Positions 36,487 to 44,329 of a DNA stretch of 64,000 nt are shown here, piece by piece. Below the pieces are notes generated by a model. It searched no databases, was not told the DNA's origin, and saw only the letters and a program-made list of their open reading frames with translations. The DNA comes from Deltaproteobacteria bacterium (GTDB lineage: Bacteria; Acidobacteriota; Thermoanaerobaculia; Multivoradales; JAHZIX01), in NCBI GenBank assembly GCA_022601195.1, contig JAHZIX010000002.1:186001-250000 (forward strand), written 5' to 3'. The position numbers and the translations under genes were made by a program. Numbering within the stretch: the first letter of the stretch is position 1; the number at the start of each line of letters is the position of its first letter.

Positions 36487-36897
36487 AAGAAACTCTCCGC
36501 GTTCACTACGGTGGCTTGCCGTCTGAGAGGCGAATCCAACGATCCGCCGAAGCATCCTCGAACCGCGAAGATTCTCTCCCTCTCCTCGACCATTTCTCGC
36601 CGTCGATGTGTCATCCGTGCATATTCCTATTCGGCACATTCGTACACAGAAAGGGGCAACGAAACTCGAGCCTGCAACCGCGAAGGTTGAGGAAGGAAGT
36701 CAAGCGTTCCATGCCAGCCGCGATATGGCAACGGGAAGCGAGTCGGCGGGGTCTCTGCCTTCAACGGTCTTCATACAATGTCCTATCTCCGCATGAATCC
36801 GGATCGCGTCCCCTCGAGCCCCTGAGTTCGCCCTCATTTGCCAACCGAGAACCTAGAGTATTGCCGCAGCGCCGCACGGACCGCTTGTACAAAGACA
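36487..36897. other. Intergenic, no gene recognised
   Basis: It must contain the promoter of sigma 2 (minus). The AAAAAAAC/GGTATNGTTG motif of the other sigma leader is not found here. Confidence 0.35.
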
Positions 36898-37392
36898 CTA
36901 CACCCCATGAATCCGCAACTCCCGTGCCTCTCGTTCCTCATCGAGATCCTTCACCGTCACGACCGCTTCAATACGGGCAATATAGGGGGAGCTGAGACCG
37001 GCACTCCGTGCGCCAACGAGTACATGATGCGCGTACCAAGAGAATGGGCGCAGAGCGGTGTTGATTCGAGTCGCGAAGTAGGTAAACGCTTCCAAGGAGT
37101 CGTTCGCTTTGTCGATGAGCCTCACTGAAGCTCTCTCATAGCCACTCCCTACCCCCTCCACACGGTCCAGAGCCGCGACCTCTGCCGGATCGATGTCAAA
37201 GACAACACCATCGACCGCGTGCCCGGAGTCTCCGGTCCGGTACGCATCACATTTCGCTGAGCCATCCTGACCGATCTTGTGAAATCTTAGGTCGTAACCT
37301 GCCAAAGAGTAGACGCCGAGAAATTCTGCGCTGGCAACACGTCTCCGCAGTCTAGCAAGCGCCATGTTCGATCCGTATGCGAAGTAATTCAT
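36898..37392 (-). CDS. Gamma-glutamylcyclotransferase-like protein
   Basis: 164 aa from Met at 37392 (MNYFAYGSNMALARL), which gives the family N-terminus; the open frame extends upstream without motifs. 'YFAYGSNM' is the GGCT substrate-binding loop. 'DIDPAEVAALDRVEGVGSGY' contains the catalytic Glu region, and a 'Y-x-x-x-x-x-G' fold core follows. The family cyclises gamma-glutamyl amines to 5-oxoproline, or is GGACT-like. Cytosolic. It is alone in its transcription unit. Confidence 0.85.
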   Translation of the reverse strand: MNYFAYGSNMALARLRRRVASAEFLGVYSLAGYDLRFHKIGQDGSAKCDAYRTGDSGHAVDGVVFDIDPAEVAALDRVEGVGSGYERASVRLIDKANDSLEAFTYFATRINTALRPFSWYAHHVLVGARSAGLSSPYIARIEAVVTVKDLDEEREARELRIHGV

Positions 37393-38180
37393 CGGTTTGG
37401 AGGGTAACAGCCAGCGCTGTTCGGTTACGACCCGTCGGCTGACTGAACGACCTGCGACTGGCGGATTTGATCGATTTCCAACCCTCCTTAGGGTTGCTTC
37501 GTCTCCCAGAGGTGGAAAACCCCTCGATCTCAACGAATGGTGAGAGGGAAGGCCTAGCAGTCAGTCTATTCCGCCTTGAATATCTCCCTCAACGGGCTTT
37601 GGCTGAGGAAGCCGACCCTTTCCCTCTCTCGCTCGCCGGTCGCAGCCGGCCCAGCCTGAGGTGCAGCGTTCGCCGCAGGCTCTGTTCTTCGCTGAATCGG
37701 ATCCAATATCGAGAAACTCCAGCTCCCCCGTAGTGGAACGACTACCGATCTAGAGGGCCCACTATCGGGAACTCAGGTGAGATTCTGCACCATCTTCATG
37801 ACTTTAGTGTTGTATTCGTAGAAAAATTCTCGAATTCCTAACATTCATGTTGCTCGGTAGCCCATTCCTGCGCATGAAGTAATAGAAGGAGAAAAATCCG
37901 GCCCCGGGTCGACAACTTCCTTCCTATCGACAGCCTATTCGAGTTCCGAAAAGCCTCGGAGAGACATCTTGTTTTCTCCTGGCTCAGAGGTGCTCTTGCC
38001 GATAGAAAAAAAGCGTTTCCATCCAGGGAGGAGAGCAAAAGAAAAGGAATTACTCAACACCAACACAAGCAGTTCGAAACACGTCGACTGGTGCTTCCTA
38101 ACATCCTGTTCGCAGGATGTTGCACGGAGCGCTCAGTGGGCACTTTTTGAAATTTAGTTTACCGAAAGAGGGAGTCGTCG
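37393..38180. other. Long divergent intergenic region
   Basis: 788 bp between the GGCT-like gene (minus) and the M4 protease gene (plus). AT-rich around 37790-38000. The only defined structure is the hairpin at 38100-38121. No gene supported. Confidence 0.4.
38100..38121 (+). promoter_or_regulatory. UUCG hairpin in M4 protease leader
   Basis: AACATCCTG-TTCG-CAGGATGTT is a perfect 9-bp stem with a UUCG loop, 60 nt before the start codon. Possible roles are RNA stability or regulation of the protease gene. A U-rich tract comes only ~30 nt later. Confidence 0.4.
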
Positions 38181-39971
38181 ATGAAAATGAACCAACTAGC
38201 TAGGAGAATAGCCTTCACCCTTGTCCTTCTCACGGCTGTGCCAATGTGGGTGCAGGCCGCTGAGTCTGTCCGCATTTCCGGTGAGAATCTTGGCCGACTC
38301 GACAACGTCAAAGGACTCGCTTCCGCAGACCTCAACGCCCGCGCTGAGGGAATTGCCCAGGGCTTGCTCGGTGCTGCACCGGGAGAAGTAAGGGCCTTCC
38401 GGGCTCACACCGACGACATGGGAATGACCCACGTCCGTCTTCACCAATATTTGAATGGCAAGCGCGTCTATGGAGCGGATTCGATCGTTCATGCTCGAGC
38501 CGACGGCGAAATCTACCTGCTCAATGGAAACTTTACCAAGCCTGGTAACCTTTCGAGTCGCCCGGAGCTCACTGCCGACGCGGCTCTGGAAATCGCCCTC
38601 AAACAACTCGAAGTTTCAAAGTTCGAGCTTCTCAGCACGGCAGAGATCAGCTACGCCGTCGGCATCGAAAGTGGCGCTGTACAGCTGGCTTGGAGGGTCC
38701 TTGTGGAGTACGGCACGGAAACTCTAGCGCGGGACTACGTTTTCGCCGACGCCACTACCGGCCGGGTAGTCGCGGTGAGTCCGACCATCCACTACGCCAA
38801 AAACTGGCGCACCCACGACTCGTTGGACCAGGAGATCATCCAAGGTCCGGTGCTGTGTACCAACAATCAATCCTGTGGCGACACCGCAGCCCAGGATGCT
38901 CACGATTTCGCGGCTACCACCTACGACTACTACTCCGTGAAGTTCGGCCGGGACTCTCTTGACGACTCCGGTATGACGATGATCTCCAACGTCCACTTTG
39001 GATTGAACTACAACAACGCCGGCTGGCTCTCGGCCCCTTACAACCAGATGATCTATGGCGACGGGAATGGCTCTCTTTTCTCTCCCCTCAGCGGCGACCT
39101 CGATGTAGTGGCTCACGAGCTCACTCACGGTGTGACGGACTTTTCGTCAAACCTGACCTACGCGAACGCCTCCGGTGCTCTCAACGAAGCCTGGTCCGAC
39201 ATCATGGGAGCTTCCGCGGAAGCGTGGGCCGAAGGCGGCATCAACGCCGACACCTGGAAGCTCGGTGAGGACATCTACACCCCAGGCATCGCCGGTGACG
39301 CTCTGCGTTACATGAACGACCCGACCCAGGACGGCTACTCCACCGATCACTTCGACGACCGGATCCCCTTCGTCGCAAACCCTACCGACCTCAATGACTG
39401 GGGCGGGGTCCATGGCAACTCGGGGATCGCCAACCTGGCCTACTACCTGTTGGTCGAAGGCGGCACGCACCCCCAGGGAAAAACGTCCACGGTTGTCACC
39501 GCTCTCGGCATGGATGTCGCCGAGCAGATCTTCTACCGGGCCAACAATGTCTACTTCACCAGCTCGACGGATTTTCAGGGCGCCTCTAACCACACTGCCC
39601 AGGCGGCTCTGGACCTCTACGGCACCGCGGAGCGGGACCAGGTCCTCAACGCTTGGTGTGCCGTGGGAGTCGGTTCCTGTGCCGGCGGCGGTGGCGGCGG
39701 TGATGTGGATGCGCCGATCATTTCCAACGTGGATTCTCAGCGCATCCGGCGCCGCCGGTTCAGCATCTCCTGGACCACCAACGAGGCGTCCGACACCGTG
39801 ATTACCTTCATCGGTGGTGCCAGTGGCACGTTCTCTGACAATTCTCTCGTTACCAGCCACAGCATGAACTTCAATGGTGCCACGGCTGGTACCGTCTACA
39901 CGTACAACGTGAGCTCAACGGACGCGGCTGGAAACACAGCCACGGCCGGTCCGTTCACCCATCAGCAATAA
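38181..39971 (+). CDS. Secreted thermolysin-type M4 metalloprotease
   Basis: A 596-aa preproenzyme. The signal peptide ends near residue 27 ('MWVQAAE'), then come an FTP/PepSY propeptide (~30-195) and the M4 catalytic domain (~205-500). Zinc and catalytic residues are all visible: 'VVAHELTHGVTD' (H-E-x-x-H, ~312), 'GALNEAWSDIMG' (third ligand Glu, ~336) and 'HGNSGIANLAYY' (His ~410). A Gly-rich linker leads to a ~85-residue Fn3-like domain ('PIISNVDSQRIRRRRFSISW'), a likely substrate- or surface-binding module. GAGGGAG lies 6 nt before the ATG. Extracellular protein degradation is the expected role. Confidence 0.95.
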   Translation: MKMNQLARRIAFTLVLLTAVPMWVQAAESVRISGENLGRLDNVKGLASADLNARAEGIAQGLLGAAPGEVRAFRAHTDDMGMTHVRLHQYLNGKRVYGADSIVHARADGEIYLLNGNFTKPGNLSSRPELTADAALEIALKQLEVSKFELLSTAEISYAVGIESGAVQLAWRVLVEYGTETLARDYVFADATTGRVVAVSPTIHYAKNWRTHDSLDQEIIQGPVLCTNNQSCGDTAAQDAHDFAATTYDYYSVKFGRDSLDDSGMTMISNVHFGLNYNNAGWLSAPYNQMIYGDGNGSLFSPLSGDLDVVAHELTHGVTDFSSNLTYANASGALNEAWSDIMGASAEAWAEGGINADTWKLGEDIYTPGIAGDALRYMNDPTQDGYSTDHFDDRIPFVANPTDLNDWGGVHGNSGIANLAYYLLVEGGTHPQGKTSTVVTALGMDVAEQIFYRANNVYFTSSTDFQGASNHTAQAALDLYGTAERDQVLNAWCAVGVGSCAGGGGGGDVDAPIISNVDSQRIRRRRFSISWTTNEASDTVITFIGGASGTFSDNSLVTSHSMNFNGATAGTVYTYNVSSTDAAGNTATAGPFTHQQ

Positions 39972-39988
39972 CGCCTCGGCCTCTCTCA

Positions 39989-40038
39989 GAGTCTCTCGAG
40001 GGCCGGTTGCTCTTTGTGGCCGGCCCTCCCTGAGACTC
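39989..40038 (+). terminator. Extended hairpin after M4 protease gene
   Basis: Two stacked stems: GAGTCTC (39989-39995) with GAGACTC (40032-40038), and GAGGGCCGG (39998-40006) with CCGGCCCTC (40020-40028). It lies 18 bp after the stop, between convergent genes. No U-run. Confidence 0.6.
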
Positions 40039-40219
40039 GGCGCTCGGTATCGGCCCTACGCCTCGCGGCCAAGAGGGAAGGTCATCTCGTAGGCGCCGGT
40101 GAAAATCCCTCCTCCCCGTGCCAGCTGGATCACCCAACTCCAAGATCATCTCGAAGAACGTTCCTGAACGCCCTGCCACAGATCTGCCTTGGCGGCGCGT
40201 TCCATCGATTTTGGGTCCG

Positions 40220-40810
40220 TTACGGTAGAGCCCCGGCTACGCCAGCGCCCAACTCTTGGTTGAGCCACGCCCGGGAGAACACCCAGTCACGCTTGGCCGT
40301 GGACTTGGAAATATCCAAAGTCTCGGCAATCTCCTCCAAGGTCAGACCGGAAAAGACCTTGTGCTCCACCACTTGTCGGTATCGAGGACCGAGCTGCTCG
40401 AGCCGACTCAGGGCCTGTTCGATGGCAAGCAAGCTCTCGGCCTGGGAATCGGTTAGAAGCTCGACGTCTTCCAAGGGCACCGATTGGGCCCCCTCGCCTC
40501 GTTTCTTCGCCATCTTGCCGCGAGCGTGCTGCATCAGGATCTGCTTCATGGCCAAGCCAGCAATGCCAAAGAAATGGCCGCGATTCTTCCATCCGAAATC
40601 GTCCATCTCCGCCAAACGCATATAAGCCTCGTTGACCAAGGCCCGAGTATTCAGGGTGTGTCCTTGCCGTTCGCCACGCATCTGCCGGTGGGCCACGGCA
40701 CACAGCTCCTCATAGACCGTCTCAATCAACTCCTGGAGTGCTCCCTCGCGGCCCGAAGCTTGGTCCCGCAGTAGTTGGGTGACGTCGTGACGCGGTTCGA
40801 TCCAACCCAT
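40220..40810 (-). CDS. Lone ECF sigma factor 1 (ECF43-like, Arg variant)
   Basis: 196 aa; ATG 40810 has GAGG 5 nt upstream. Region 2 'TLNTRALVNEAYMRLAEMD' carries Arg56 where the three other sigma factors of this window carry Thr. Region 4: 'LTLEEIAETLDISKSTAKRD'. There is no kinase gene beside it; it is divergent from the DsrE/methyltransferase/desulfurase cassette. Its N-terminus and promoter match the relic before kinase 1, so the two loci were duplicated from one sigma-kinase unit. Arg instead of Thr removes the phospho-site, so it may act constitutively or be controlled another way. Confidence 0.9.
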   Translation of the reverse strand: MGWIEPRHDVTQLLRDQASGREGALQELIETVYEELCAVAHRQMRGERQGHTLNTRALVNEAYMRLAEMDDFGWKNRGHFFGIAGLAMKQILMQHARGKMAKKRGEGAQSVPLEDVELLTDSQAESLLAIEQALSRLEQLGPRYRQVVEHKVFSGLTLEEIAETLDISKSTAKRDWVFSRAWLNQELGAGVAGALP

Positions 40811-40849
40811 CTTGGCCTCGACTTTCCTCTCGATTTACAGGTGATTCAG

Positions 40850-40878
40850 CAACCATACCGCACTCTCTTAGTTTTTTT
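40850..40878 (-). promoter_or_regulatory. Putative autoregulatory promoter of lone sigma gene
   Basis: Minus strand: AAAAAAAC (40878-40871), 11 nt, GGTATGGTTG (40859-40850), preceded by GGCTCCAG. A near-identical arrangement precedes the sigma relic at 32146-32175. Confidence 0.5.
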
Positions 40879-41004
40879 CTGGAGCCATGAACCCATCTGG
40901 GGAGTTCTTGCACATCAACCATTGACGGCGAGATGAGGACGGCCTGATCGAGCCACCGCAAGACGAACGAAACGCCAACACGGCACCCAAAACTGGAGAA
41001 CATC

Positions 41005-41391
41005 GTGAACAACAACACCGCGCAAAACAACACCGTGAAGAAGATGATTCTGGTCCTCACCCACAATGCCAATGACGACAAGTCAACAGTGGCCTTCACC
41101 ATCGCCAACGCTGCCCTCTCCTCCGGCACCGAGGTCGGCATCTTCCTCGCTTCTGACGGCGTCGAGCTGAGCCGCGATGGCGCTTGCGACTACACGGCCA
41201 TCAAACCCTTCAAGCCAGCCAGCGAGCTCGTCGAGAGCTTCGTCAGCAATGGCGGAGTGCTGTGGGCTTGCTCCCCTTGCTTTCAGCATCGGGGGATGAA
41301 GGAAGAGGAGACCGTCGAAGGGGCCATCGTCACCGGAGCCGGCCCCATGCTGCAGTGGATCGCCGAAGGCGCAACGACTCTCAGCCTCTAA
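41005..41391 (+). CDS. DsrE family sulfur-relay-like protein
   Basis: 128 aa from GTG 41005 (GGAGA 5 nt upstream). After an Asn/Thr-rich N-terminus comes 'KMILVLTHNANDDKSTVAFT' (first beta strand), 'EVGIFLASDGVELSRDG' and 'GGVLWACSPCFQHRGM', with a C-S-P-C pair at the position of the reactive Cys in DsrE/TusD proteins. The end 'AGPMLQWIAEGATTLSL' is typical. Such proteins carry persulfide (possibly selenide) sulfur on Cys. It is the first gene of a plus-strand cassette, 54 bp before the selenoprotein methyltransferase. Confidence 0.85.
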   Translation: MNNNTAQNNTVKKMILVLTHNANDDKSTVAFTIANAALSSGTEVGIFLASDGVELSRDGACDYTAIKPFKPASELVESFVSNGGVLWACSPCFQHRGMKEEETVEGAIVTGAGPMLQWIAEGATTLSL

Positions 41392-41445
41392 CTCACCCAT
41401 TTTTCATTTCACCCAAGATTAAGCCCAAAGCAAGGAGAAAAAACG

Positions 41446-42264
41446 ATGCCTCTTCAGTGCCCCATTGAGCTCGACGTCGACCGGCTTCGCCAAGAGATCC
41501 AGGACGTCTACTCCCAGGTCGCAACCGCCCCCGACGGTGATTTTCACTTTCACCGCGGCCCCGTCTTTGCTTCCCAGCTCCTGGACTACGACGCAGCGGA
41601 GTTGGCACAGCTTCCCAGCGCTGCGACGGCGTCCTTCGCTGGAGTCGGCAACCCCCTTTCCATCGATCCGCTGCACCCGGGAGAAGTCGTCGTTGACCTC
41701 GGCAGCGGTGCAGGCATGGACTTGCTCCTGGCGGCGAAGCGGGTCGGGGCAACCGGCCAGGCCATCGGTATCGACATGACCGATGCCATGCTCTCCAGCG
41801 CCTCGGCCTCGGCTCAGGAGATCGGCGCTGACCAGGTCGAGTTGCGAAAGGGTGATCTCCTCGAGCTACCCCTCGAAGACGATAGCGTCGACGTGGTGAT
41901 CTCCAACGGCGTACTCAACCTAGCGCCAGACAAAGTCGCCGCATTCTCTGAAATCACTCGAGTGCTCAAACCTGGAGGGCGACTGCTCCTCGCCGACATC
42001 GTCATGAGCGGCGAGCTCAACGAAACTTGTCGCAGCGATATCGATCTCTGGGCTGGCTGAATCGCCGGTGCTCTGCAGTCTGCAGAGCTCGTGCAACTCC
42101 TGACGGATCTAGGTTTCGTCGAGGTGCGAGAGGTCAAGAGGTTCGACTCCTTCTCAGCCACCTCCAGTGAAAAGACCGCCCGGGCCTTCGGTGTCGAAGG
42201 GGCGAACTTCTTCGCTCGCTGGCCGCAGCAACAGCCCATCCTGCATCGCGACTCCGGAGACTGA
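41446..42264 (+). CDS. SAM-dependent methyltransferase selenoprotein (ArsM-like family)
   Basis: 272 aa with UGA at 42058-42060 read as selenocysteine, residue 205. AAGGAG lies 8 nt before ATG 41446. The SAM-binding core is class I: '[20 protein letters not shown]' (~81-100), 'IGIDMTDAM', '[16 protein letters not shown]' and '[14 protein letters not shown]'. The text before the UGA is 'DIDLWAG' and after it '[14 protein letters not shown]'. Relatives read W-x-G-C-I-A-G-A-L, the Cys being an arsenite ligand in ArsM (Cys174 of the algal enzyme). A SECIS-like hairpin follows the UGA. The other As-binding Cys positions look absent: 'SFAGVGNP' replaces 'GCGNP', and only Cys5 and Cys195 remain. Substrate could be arsenic, selenium or another metalloid. 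The alternative is a gene with a nonsense mutation, giving a 204-aa fragment. The stop is 1 nt from the next start. Confidence 0.85.
42058..42088 (+). promoter_or_regulatory. Bacterial SECIS element
   Basis: Following UGA (42058-42060), GCTCTGCA (42070-42077) pairs perfectly with TGCAGAGC (42081-42088) around loop GTC (42078-42080). The loop starts 17 nt after the UGA, its first base is G, and the apex TGCA-GTC-TGCA closely resembles the E. coli fdhF element (GCAGGUCUGC). This fits the published bacterial consensus: distance 16-37 nt, loop 3-14 nt, G in the first two loop positions. It would bind SelB. Confidence 0.8.
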
Positions 42265-42265
42265 G

Positions 42266-43690
42266 ATGTCCAAACGAGACCGAAACCACCCAGCCGTTTA
42301 CCTCGACTACGCTGCGACCACACCCGTGGACCCGGAAGTCCTCGAGGAGATGTTGCCCTATTTTTCCCAACACTTCGGAAATCCCGGTAGCCGCATTCAC
42401 AGCCGCGGTCTCACCGCAGAGACCGCCGTCGATACAGCTCGAGAACGAGTGGCGTCGCTGCTCGGAGCACGCCCGTTGGAGATCACTTTCACCAGCGGTG
42501 CCACGGAGAGCAACAATCTTGCCCTGGTCGGGGTCGCTGCCGCTTGGAACTACGACTGCGACCTCTTGATCTCCGCCAGCGAACACCCATCCGTGGCAGC
42601 GGTGGCTCAAGGACTCGTCGACAAAGGGGTGCGCTTGCAGATCTTGCCGGTCGGCACCGATGGACGGGTCAGTCCTGGAGCCCTCGACAAAACCCTGGAG
42701 ACGCTCTCTCATCGCTCCCATGTTCTGGTCTCCGTGATGCACGCCAGCAACGAAACAGGAGTCATCCATCCCGTTGAGGAGATCGGCGCCCTTTGCCGGC
42801 GCCATGGAGCGGTGTTTCACTGCGATGCCTCTCAGAGTGTCGGCAAGATTCCGGTGAAGGTCAACGAGATAGGAGCAGACCTCCTCTCCTTGAGCGCCCA
42901 CAAATTCTATGGGCCCAAGGGAGTTGGTGCTCTTTATGTAAGGCGTCAGAAACCGCGAATTCCCCTCCTAGCGCAAGCCAATGGTGGCGCTCAGGAGCGG
43001 GGTCTGCGATCCGGCACTCTCAATGTTCCTGGCATCGTAGGCATGGGAGTGGCAGCAACGGTCGCTTTGCAACGCCTGGCCCCGGAGAGCGCCGAGCTTC
43101 GCCGCTTGACCCGGCTGATGGTCGCCTGCCTCCGGGAGCATCTGAGTGGGGTCGAAGTAAATGGCTCTTTGGCTCATCGCTTGCCGTCATTTCTGAACTT
43201 GAGCTTTGCCGACGTTCCGGCGGAACGTTTACAGCAAGCGATCCGGCCCCTCGCGGAGATCAGCGCGGGCTCGGCTTGCGGGACCGGGAAGATCGGTCCT
43301 TCACCGGGGCTCCTCGCTCTTGGCCTTCCCGCCTCTCGCGCCGACGGCGCCGTCCGCATCGTCCTCGGACGATTCACTACCGAAGATGATGTGCATCGAG
43401 CCATCGATGCCATTGTCCCTGCCGTTCTCCAGACTCGCCGACAGCAGACTCGTCAAGACCGGGTTCGTCAAGACCGGAATGACCGATCGTCTCTGGAGCT
43501 GTCCAGAAAACGGCGAACTGTCGGTACAGCTGTGGGGAGCCAACAGAAGATGAGCTGCGGAATCACGGAGGCACTAACCTCGTCCACTCGTGGTCAAGCC
43601 ACCCTTCCGAAGTATTTCCCGGCCTCCCCCCAGGGCGCAGCGACAACCACGGATCCCGGCCCCTTCGAGAACCTGACTCTAGCCAAATAG
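42266..43690 (+). CDS. Cysteine desulfurase (NifS/IscS-like) with C-terminal extension
   Basis: 474 aa from ATG 42266, 1 nt after the methyltransferase stop; GGAG lies 12 nt upstream, within the end of the preceding gene. PLP enzyme: 'YLDYAATTPVDPEVLEEMLP' N-terminus, 'FTSGATESNNLAL', 'HCDASQSVGKIPV', PLP Lys in 'SLSAHKFYGPKGVGALY' (~213) and catalytic-loop Cys in 'AGSACGTGKIGPSPG' (~337). The canonical fold ends near residue 390 ('LGRFTTEDDVHRAIDAIV'). The last ~84 residues are low-complexity and include a 15-bp duplicated DNA word, perhaps from a lost stop. It releases sulfur (or selenium) from Cys/Sec as a persulfide. It may feed the DsrE protein or selenide for Sec synthesis. Confidence 0.9.
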   Translation: MSKRDRNHPAVYLDYAATTPVDPEVLEEMLPYFSQHFGNPGSRIHSRGLTAETAVDTARERVASLLGARPLEITFTSGATESNNLALVGVAAAWNYDCDLLISASEHPSVAAVAQGLVDKGVRLQILPVGTDGRVSPGALDKTLETLSHRSHVLVSVMHASNETGVIHPVEEIGALCRRHGAVFHCDASQSVGKIPVKVNEIGADLLSLSAHKFYGPKGVGALYVRRQKPRIPLLAQANGGAQERGLRSGTLNVPGIVGMGVAATVALQRLAPESAELRRLTRLMVACLREHLSGVEVNGSLAHRLPSFLNLSFADVPAERLQQAIRPLAEISAGSACGTGKIGPSPGLLALGLPASRADGAVRIVLGRFTTEDDVHRAIDAIVPAVLQTRRQQTRQDRVRQDRNDRSSLELSRKRRTVGTAVGSQQKMSCGITEALTSSTRGQATLPKYFPASPQGAATTTDPGPFENLTLAK

Positions 43691-43755
43691 TCGAGCGCCA
43701 CCGAAGGCTCGCTTGACGTCCCTGTTTACCTTGCATTACAGAAAAGGATTTCGCC

Positions 43756-44148
43756 ATGAATCTCGATACAAAAGAAAAATTTCTCCGCATCGCCTTGATC
43801 GTTTTCGGTCTGGTCTTCTCTGTGGGCCTCCTACCGATGACGATTCTGTTTCCCGACAGTTGGATGTGGGAGCCTCGACACAAGGAATATGAGCAAATGA
43901 TCTTGGCGATCTATGCCGTTCTCGGTATCTTCCTCGTGATGGCAGCGAAGGAACCGGCACAACACCGGAGTCTCATCTCGTTTACCGCTTGGTCGAGTCT
44001 GGTCCACGGCGGCGTCATGCTCCTGCAAGCGCTTCGAGATCCCACCGAACACGCCAACCTCTGTGGAGACGTACCAGCCCTCTTCGCCGTGGGATTCGTG
44101 TTCCTGTGGCTCGGGCCCAGGAAACCTACCTCTGTCACAGTTCATTAG
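43756..44148 (+). CDS. DUF6632 family small membrane protein
   Basis: 130 aa with about four transmembrane helices: 'FLRIALIVFGLVFSVGLLPM', 'MILAIYAVLGIFLVMAA', 'WSSLVHGGVMLLQAL' and 'ALFAVGFVFLWLG'. The motif 'WEPRHKEYEQMI' and 'SLVHGGVM' match DUF6632 proteins. AAAAGGA lies before the ATG. Function unknown. It follows the desulfurase by 65 bp and may belong to the same transcript. Confidence 0.8.
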   Translation: MNLDTKEKFLRIALIVFGLVFSVGLLPMTILFPDSWMWEPRHKEYEQMILAIYAVLGIFLVMAAKEPAQHRSLISFTAWSSLVHGGVMLLQALRDPTEHANLCGDVPALFAVGFVFLWLGPRKPTSVTVH

Positions 44149-44329
44149 TGCCGCTCTCGCTGAGATTTGAAAATACACTCCATTCCCGCTACCCTCTAGA
44201 TCCAGAAAAACTGTTGGTAATTTTCGAACCCTGCCGCGCAGCACAGAGTCTTCCCGCGGCGTTGGCCGGGTCCAAATGGGTGCTACTTACGCCAAGAAGA
44301 GCGAAGGCGCATCAAAGGAAGGTGGATCG

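Noticed and set aside
42134..42901. 255-aa minus-strand ORF
   Set aside because: Antisense to the methyltransferase end and desulfurase; no motif.
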